The notes beneath the pieces were generated by a model. It made no database searches. It had not been told where the DNA came from and saw only the letters and a program-made list of their open reading frames with translations. From contig JAODUO010001180.1 of NCBI GenBank assembly GCA_025642075.2, forward strand, positions 1-64,000: a stretch of DNA of 64,000 nucleotides, read 5' to 3'. Made by a program: the position numbers and the translations under genes. How positions within the stretch are numbered: position 1 is the first letter of the stretch; each line of letters begins with the position of its first letter. This document shows positions 55,150-64,000 of the stretch, one piece after another. Origin of the DNA: Ridgeia piscesae (taxonomy: Eukaryota; Annelida; Polychaeta; Sabellida; Siboglinidae).

Positions 55150-56748
55150 AGGAATATTTGTGCAGTTACAAGTGTGACAGTCATGCACAGAATTGCACGC
55201 TATATAGTTTAATGCGAACGGATCAGTGAGGTAGCCAGGAGCTATTGGAATGGAGCTCACAGCAATACATCTAACACAATAATATTAAACTAACCATAAG
55301 CAGTCTGTAAGACTAGAAGAGGTGAAATTAGATACTTCACCTATAAAAATAGGCGTCTCCCTAGAATAAATTTGAGGGCCATTGACATTGTTATTTACTA
55401 TAATTATATCAATGATTTTGCAAAATCCAGCATAAATTAGGCTGATGATACTTAATGATACAAGTTAAATTAAAGCCTTCACAGATGACAAAAACACAGT
55501 GAATGTTGAATATTTGATTAATAAAGAACTACATATAATAAACATATTGCTGAAACTATGTACATTATCATTAAAATATTAATAAAACAAAATGTTTTGT
55601 TTCAAATGCCTAATAAACATATTGATGAACTAACAGTAACAACTTATGGTGTAGATATTGAGAGTTAATCTCATATTTAAATTAAAAGTAAACAGATGTT
55701 CTCGAACAATTCAAATTATAATTAAATAGGAGCATATTATTCGAAATGGTATAAAAATTACTCTATAATTTAATGATATTGCCTCACACTAATTACCATA
55801 TCTACTAATCTACACACATGTAATGGAATAAACAAATTGCAAAAGAAACTTGAAAGAATAATATCTTCAAATAAACATAGCTCCCATGCACATGGAACTA
55901 ATATTTAAGCAAATGTTGATGACCTACCGGGTACTTAGTGTGATGATATTATAATTTTATTATAAATATAAACATAAAACATAACCACTTACAGTATAAA
56001 AAGATTGACAAATAACACAAACCAGAAATATGCATAATTATTTCACACCAACACACAGCAGAATACACTGTACATACATTCAGGACATAATAAAAATTTC
56101 CACAAAAAGAGTATTAGATATAGTCCGCCACACACAATAAATAATACCTACATTTTTGTAATCAAAACATAACCACTCACAGTTTAAAAAGATGGATACA
56201 CTATGTAAAGCAGCATATTAACCACGGTTACAAACATTCTTGTGCAGTTGTAAATTACTACATAAGCAAAATAATAATGAATTATCAGTAACTCTAGCAA
56301 CACATTCAGCTATAAACGTATTATATTTTTACCACACATCCTCTACTTGCAATACATGTAAAGTAGCAAATGTTAATAAAAAATACACAGGAATATGCAT
56401 GCTCCTAAATACATTTGGGCTATCTATAATGGTCTGTCAATGGAATTGAATAATTATATAATTATATAAAAGATAGCTAATTTCAAAACCCAATGGGCCC
56501 CTATGATAGCGAATATTTATTAGTTACAATAATGGCTTCCTAAGCCAAATATTTTACCAACTAAATTTAAATAATTATTGCATCACATAGTTGCAGTTAC
56601 AAAATAAATATATCTACTCTTCATTTATCCATCTATATTTATAGATAGATCTGTTACAATAGTTTATCACAGAAGGTTGAGTATAGTTTATTAAATTGTT
56701 GGAACATAAAAAGCAGCGCCAAAACGATCAACATTCACTTATAGGTAC
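55150..56748 (+). repeat. Right arm of long inverted repeat (LINE-derived)
   Basis: Mirror of the left arm: GAATGGAGCTCACAGCAATA at 55249 against its complement at 54512, CAATGGGCCCCTATGATAGC near 56490 against 53305, and CTTCTGTGAT/ATCACAGAAGG at the outer edge. Plus-strand LINE RT traces (AFTDDKNTVNVEYLINKEL near 55475) follow the catalytic box; stops are frequent. The first 100 bp beyond (to 56748) match 49561-49672. Confidence 0.8.
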
Positions 56749-58159
56749 TTAGATATACCACATCGTCATTGACGATGCAAACATATCTCCAATTCATAAG
56801 AAAGGAAGTAAAACATTACCACAAACATTACCAGTCAGTATAACAAGTGTAGTGGGTAAGATAATGGAATAAATAATTAGAGACACCATCACTGTACATA
56901 TGAAAGAAAATGAGCTATTGAGTAAAAATCAGTTTGGTTTTATAAAGGGCCATTAAACAGTACTCCAGCTATTAAAGGTATTAGACACATGGACAGAAAC
57001 GCTGGACAATGGAGGCTGCATTGATGTAATATATTGTGATTTTATGAAAGCATTTGACAAGGTTCCACATGCTAAACTTATTAAAAAAATCCAGAGCTGT
57101 GGAATAAAGGCCTTAGGGTAACATAATTAACTGGATTATAGATCTACTTGCATATATAGAAAACAAAGAGTACGGATTAACAAGAATAACAATGTTCATA
57201 TTTTCTAACTGGCAGGAGGTGATCAGTGGAATACCACAAGGATCCGTGATCGGCCCTCTTCTTTTTGTTATCTTCATAAACGATTTACCTGACGTTTACC
57301 CTATTTATAATGAAGAGAACTGCAACAACCTACAAAAAGATCTCACCTCAGCGGAAAAATGGTCAGAAACATCACTATTGAAATTTCATCCTGGTAAATG
57401 TTGCAACATGAGAATTGGATGTTCCTCCATAAGAAATGATGGATACATAATGGGTAAAGATCAGGAGAAAAAAAAATAAAGCAGAAACAGTCAAAGATAT
57501 TGGAGTAACTTTTGACTCATCACTTAACTTTGAGGCACATGTCAGAAAAAAATTAATAAAGCCAATTCTATGATGGGGATAATTCTACGCACTTTTGAAT
57601 ACCTATATGACAAGTGTTTTTCTACGGTTTTTAAGTCTCTTGTCCGACCACATATTGAGTATGCAAACCAGGTATGGAGTCCGTATTTAATGAAGCACAT
57701 AACAGCACTTGAAAATGTTCAGCGTCGAGCAACTAAATTAATTCCTGGATATAAAGAACTTGAATATAAAGAACGCCTAAAAAGATTAAACCTACCAACT
57801 CTTTCATACCGTCGTCTTAGGAGAGACATGATAGAAATTTACTAAATATTAACTGAAAAATATAATTCTTCTGTTACATAAAAAAATTACATTAAGGGAA
57901 AATGATTCAATAACGAGTGGGCACAACCTCAAAATATTTAAAGAAAGATGTCGATTAAACATCCAAAAAATTCATTTATATTTCTATAAAAAATATTTTA
58001 CTGCACCACCTCTACTATGGACTGTGTCAAAACAATTCTCAAGACAGAGCTGGCACAAGAGGCAGGAATGCCTAATACTAGCCAGAAAAGGACCTGTAAG
58101 AACCTGTAAGAGTTTGTTTTCAAAACGCCGTCAGTGCGACCACAGTATCCCGCCGAAAC
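56749..58159 (+). pseudogene. LINE ORF2 inserted into the right arm, FADD box deleted
   Basis: Absent from the equivalent place in the left arm (near 49586), with TAC on both sides, so it is a later insertion. Reads SKNQFGFIKGH near 56925, DFMKAFDKVPHAKLI near 57040, SGIPQGSVIGPLLFVIFIND at 57222 and then jumps to EENCNNLQKDL, skipping the FADD box and its flanks by a deletion. The C-terminal part is good: RPHIEYANQVWSPYL near 57645 and LPTLSYRRLRRDM at 57795. Stops and a frameshift occur near 56955, 57120 and 57475. It could not polymerise DNA. Confidence 0.85.
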
Positions 58160-58290
58160 TACCAACTTTTACCTGCCACCCGAAGAGTGACAACGAAAAA
58201 CGAATTCGTTTTTCTTGCTTCACTTTTGAAAACGAAAAAGGAATTCGTTTTTTGTTTTTCGTTTGAAAACGAAAAAGGAATTTCACCAAA
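58160..58290. repeat. Outer right arm of long inverted repeat (AACGAA-rich)
   Basis: TACCAACTTTTACCTGCCAC and TTTTGAAAACGAAAAAGGAA pair with 49385-49590. Followed by a CpG-richer flank. Confidence 0.8.
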
Positions 58291-59412
58291 GGCAAAGTTC
58301 AAACTGCCACCATCTCGCAACATCATGCGTGGCCACGGCCACGTCAATGCGACTTTCATCTAACTCAGTAACGGTCACCTCATGGCCACATGACTATGCC
58401 ACATGACTGCCACGCCACTTTCACGTAACCGCCCCATTTTTTCAATATAAATCACGCGGATAAATAGTCAAAAGCCGGGAGACTCACCAGACTGTCTTCT
58501 CGTCGAAGTTCCGCAGCCAACAAACAGTGACTAGGGGGTCACCGGCGCCTCTGCTACCGTCGCGCGCATCAGTGACGTATTGTCAGACGATGAATGATTT
58601 CCCAAAATAATACAGAGCGTGTTGTACTCGCCTCCCTAGCTCTGTCCTGGAATAAGGTTAGCCCACAGAGTGAGCTCATTAATCTTTCCCCTATAGTTCT
58701 ACTGGTGTTATATATATATATATCTATGGGTTAGCCACATTCACGCCTGTGTTTTTACAAACCGACGTCTGTCGTACAGAAACAAAACACAGCACCGGGA
58801 ACCTGGCGACTCCATCGCGCTCGCCAGGGGCCGCTGCTGTTTATTACGTCGGTGCGAAGAAGTGTGTTCTATTTGTATTAGACCGATTCTGAGACTTCAA
58901 CATGTCTCATCATAGCCTAGGGGCCCCCTCATCATAACTGCTTTTATCCCAAACTAGCTATATGACCAGACGAAAACCTGACTAAAATTTCAGGATACAT
59001 ATAATCCGAGTGTGTGATTCCGTCATCAAAATCATGGCCTTTTAGGGGGCATACTAAAAGGCGGGCCACAATTGGCAGACCGCGCGGAAACGGCAGACCA
59101 CATTCACCACATTCACAAAGATGCCACCGATAGGTAGGCTCCCTGTTTACGTGGGGGCCCTTTACGTGCGTTGTTCTAGTTGGCGACTTATAGTTGCTGT
59201 TTTTACGGTGTTCTTGTGATGTTGCAATGTCTTTCAATAATAACATACGTGTAATAAGCAAATTTAACTACAGTACTACAAGTTAGCATATATGTACAAT
59301 GTTTGAAAGGCGAAATAACAATTCTTTGATTTGTTGTTTGTTTGTTTGTTTTTATTTTCACCAACACAGTAAGTATTCTTAGTATTACTATTTCACTTCA
59401 ACAATGACTTTT

Positions 59413-59414
<2 letters not shown>
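58291..59414. other. No recognised gene
   Basis: 58310-58460 has repeated CCACATGACT/CCACGCC motifs; 58500-58860 is GC-richer. The 105-codon minus frame 58944-59261 is unrecognised. Confidence 0.35.

Positions 59415-59468
<54 letters not shown>
59415..59468. repeat. (AT)n microsatellite
   Basis: Uninterrupted AT dinucleotide run of about 54 bp. Confidence 0.95.
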
Positions 59469-60985
<1,517 letters not shown>

Positions 60986-61948
60986 CACAATAATACTAAA
61001 AAGTTAATACAATACTACTTTGATAAAATGTGGATATGCTAATAAAACAAATATAATACTTTAAAATACCGACTTTAATTGGCACAAAACTACACACTGT
61101 ATTAAAAATATATATACTAATTAAAATAATAAATTAATTAAAATAAATGTATGAATAGTTAACTGATTAACTGTGATCACAGAGTGTCAAAATAATAATC
61201 TGTAAACAGATGCGTCTTGAGTGCTAATTCACATTTTCAGAACTTGAGGTATCATCACCATAGGGCATGCAGAAAAGCTTATCACCTCAGGTAAATGAGT
61301 GTTGTAATATACATTAATTTTCTCTCTCAACAAACCTTTTATAAAAATTGTACATATGTATGTCATTTGTGAATCCAAGGGGCCTGGGGCCCTGTGGATG
61401 TGCCTCCTACATTGTAGGAATTTGGTATGCCTGCAAACTTTTTTATAATAGGTCAATGCTAATGTGCCTCAATATTGTTTGAAATATGACCCAGTTTAAG
61501 TGATAATAATAAGTTGTGGCATTTTCCGATATCACCACTCCAGATGAGACAGTGGAAGCTGAAGCTATGCCGTATCAATACAAATGTAGACTACCCGGTC
61601 CCCAATTTGGTTCAAAGGCCAGTAGAGGTTGTTGTGCCCTCAAGACGATTTCTGAATCTGACCCTCTGTGTGATATTTTATTTGTCTGTATTAATGGGTG
61701 GGTGTACTTGTTAAATTGTATATAAGTAAAGATATATCATAAAGTAAAAACTTTTTAACAAAACTATTTCATGAAATTGTCTAAAAAATAATGGCAAGCA
61801 CAATATAAGTATAACTACAGGTACAATCACTGCACTTGGTATAATGTATTTATTTCATCAGATAACAAGCAAAGCAGCAATAAAAAAATTGAAAACGTGT
61901 TAGGTAAATGTAAAAAAGAGTTACTTTTATAAATATTTGTATCATTGA
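60986..61948. other. No recognised gene
   Basis: A plus frame at 61516-61725 (starts MAFSDITTPDETVE, with CRLPGPQFGS and RGCCALKT) looks more protein-like than its surroundings but is not recognised, and its edges lack clear splice sites. Confidence 0.3.
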
Positions 61949-62059
61949 GCATCCAGCACATGGTATATCAAATACTAATTAGTTCAAAAACATGAATCCC
62001 ATTCATTAGGCTTTCAAATTATGCCTTTTTACAGAGAATACATTAGCTTTAGCAAACAT
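61949..62059 (+). repeat. Direct repeat flanking a foldback element, left copy
   Basis: GCATCCAGCACATGGTATAT...TTTAGCAAACAT, repeated at 62663-62778 with few changes (one 5-bp insertion CCGGT, one short T-run change). Confidence 0.9.
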
Positions 62060-62065
62060 TGCTTA

Positions 62066-62660
62066 AAATAGAGAATGAGTAAAGACAAATGTAAACCCAG
62101 TACTTTGAACATGAAGTACGAGTACTGGAAAAAAAATGAATTTTTAGACGATTACTTTACAATATACACGATTACTTTAGAATGTAATCAAAAGATTCTT
62201 TAAGAATATCCTGTTTCTAACATAAAGGCGACCTTTTTTATTTTTAATTTAAAAAACCATAAATTAAATTATTAATCCAGCATTAAATGATTCATCGAAT
62301 ACCTGAGAAAGTCGTTTTAATTATTAATAATAATAACACCTGGATAGTGGGAAAAATAAAGAACATTAGTGACACAACAACAGAACAAGAATGACACCTA
62401 GGGGTTCCATGAAAGTCGCCTTTTTGTTAGAAACAGGATATTCATTAAAGAATCATGAAAGTAATCATGATTACGAGTACGAGTACTCAGAAAAAAAAGT
62501 ACCCAGACATTTCATTCTAATGAATCGACTCGTTTTCGAGTACATTTTTAAAAAACGTACGGTTTCTTTTGGACATTTGTTTTTCTGAGTACTTACTCAT
62601 GCATGTTCAAAGTAATCATACTCGTACTCGAGTACATTTGTATTGTACTCACTCCATCTC
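62066..62660. mobile_element. Foldback / MITE-like palindromic element
   Basis: Arms pair over long stretches: AGAATATCCTGTTTCTAACA (62203-62222) with TGTTAGAAACAGGATATTC (62423-62441), AAAGGCGACC with GTCGCCTTT, CTTTGAACATG (62104) with CATGTTCAAAG (62602), and AGTACGAGTACT-type palindromes at both ends. No coding capacity. Confidence 0.7.
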
Positions 62661-62662
62661 TG

Positions 62663-62778
62663 GCATCCAGCACATGGTATATCAAATACTAATTACCGGT
62701 AGTTCAAAAACATGAATCCCATTTATTAGGCTTTTAAATTATGCCTTTCACAGAGAATACATTAGCTTTAGCAAACAT
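62663..62778 (+). repeat. Direct repeat flanking a foldback element, right copy
   Basis: Second copy of 61949-62059, same orientation, 714 bp apart. Far too long for a normal target duplication. Confidence 0.9.
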
Positions 62779-64000
62779 GTACTTAGTGATACATGTCATA
62801 CATGTCATGGGAAAATTGTTCAATATTATGAAAGAATTGTCATACTAAAACATATTTCTGGAAATTTACTTTTGCAAAGAGTTTACCCATAACACACACA
62901 CAACTGTTACAGAAACATGCTGTAAATAGATATCATATACATACTATGTACATATAATAACATTATGTACAGCACTTTGACCATGTTGGATATTGTGCTT
63001 TAGAAATAATAAATATATTACATAAAGTAACTAGATTATACTTTATTTAAAAAACCAGTAGATATAATTTTTTATATATATATATTTAATGCTTTTTATA
63101 TTTACACCTAAAAAGTGGCTAAACTAGTCAGGGTCCTTGTCATGTGGCTGAGATTTACATGTGCAATTGCAATATGTTTACTCAATTCAATGAAGAGTAC
63201 TGGCTAGAGATAGTGGTGAATACTTTTCTTTTGTACAATTAGTATTTTCACATATTAATTTCAGTGTGGCAGAATGTTTCCCACATTAGTAGAAATGTTC
63301 AATATAACAGGTCTGAGTAATGTTTTATATAACAAAATTTCCTGGAAAATTTTTTAAATGATTAAAACAATTATATTACCATGGTATTGACTTTGGCTAA
63401 GTGTGTCATCACATATAAAATATCATACATGTCAGAGCCATGTTAATTGTCACTTTGTTTCTTGTATAGGCAGATGCGGATGTACAGTGAAATGCCAGGA
63501 AGCTGGTATGCAGTATCATCAAAGAGAGTGAACTCACACAATGTCATCGATATCCAAGCTGATGTAGTTCACTAAAGAATGTCGAACCTGTCTAACAGTG
63601 TCGAGAGAGGTTGACAAAAGGGTTATGCCATGTTTGACAGACCATGGCATCCACCGTTCCATCACCAACTGCAAAGCTAGTCAGGCTTCACCATATTCGC
63701 ATGTCAAGCACTCTGCATTCTGCATTGGTCTCTAGTCACTGTAGTCAGTCAGGGTATCTGACCGGCATGGAAGCCAGTGTACACACCACCAGTACTGCGG
63801 AGTCTGTCATGATGCAACACACAGTACAACTGGTATCACTTCACTTGGTCGACATTCAAATACTTGACATTTAATATGCAGCATCTTGCACGGCTCATGG
63901 TTGTATAATCTTGTCCACAAATACAACTGTCCTGTATAGCATATTAACTTGTTGAACTAGTGGTAGTAAGCATTGTTCAGTTTCTTGTTGACCTGTAAAG
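62779..64000. other. No recognised gene
   Basis: AT-rich to 63430, then less so. A possible exon starts after TTCTTGTATAG at 63469. The plus frame 63644-63874 has no recognised domain. Confidence 0.35.

Overview
The window reads as a piece of a metazoan nuclear genome, most likely a marine invertebrate. A mollusc or another NLR-rich lineage would fit, but nothing here fixes the species. It is AT-rich, has spliced genes with GT-AG introns, carries NACHT and leucine-rich-repeat fragments, and is dominated by animal-type mobile elements: Ty3/Gypsy with an envelope gene, non-LTR retrotransposons, hAT, PIF/Harbinger and foldback elements. No prokaryotic operon, RNA gene or CRISPR array was seen.

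Layout. Positions 1-1154 hold two tandem copies of an NLR-type NACHT start, the first broken. LRR-like exons follow at 5375-5533, 11638-11721 and 12132-12200, the last two splicing in phase, so an NLR-like gene or its debris may cross the left third. Between them lie LINE fragments, three copies of an unnamed dispersed repeat and several minisatellites. From 14.7 to 29.5 kb come a LINE tail, a decayed YqaJ-type nuclease, a broken Myb/SANT-like domain, a LINE reverse-transcriptase relic, minisatellites, a deletion derivative of a Gypsy element (22905-25253, 4-bp target duplication), a gag-like ORF and a Harbinger transposase relic.

The centrepiece is a 10.8-kb retrovirus-like Ty3/Gypsy element (30401-41199). 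Its LTRs differ by only three single-base homopolymer indels. It has gag, pol (protease, RT, RNase H, integrase) and a 627-codon envelope ORF of the baculovirus F / errantivirus type, with furin-like site, fusion-peptide-like stretch and membrane anchor. A canonical -1 slippery heptamer (GGGAAAC, 32542-32548) sits in register where the zinc-knuckle frame overlaps pol. A second frame change within gag looks like an indel. The 2.3 kb between env and the 3' LTR carries GC-rich repeats, a short antisense ORF and 13 copies of a 72-bp hairpin repeat.

The right half is a nest of insertions. A decayed hAT element (43422-47511, 8-bp target duplication CAGTAAGG, broken BED finger) contains two minus-strand LINE fragments. 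From about 49.4 to 58.3 kb lies a long LINE-derived inverted repeat. Its left arm was split by a TIR element (49697-53165, near-perfect 36-bp TIRs) carrying a four-exon gene for a 325-residue acidic, cysteine-containing, AT-hook protein with no recognisable catalytic domain. Its right arm was split by another LINE (56749-58159). The last 5.7 kb hold (AT)n tracts and a foldback element between 111-116-bp direct repeats.
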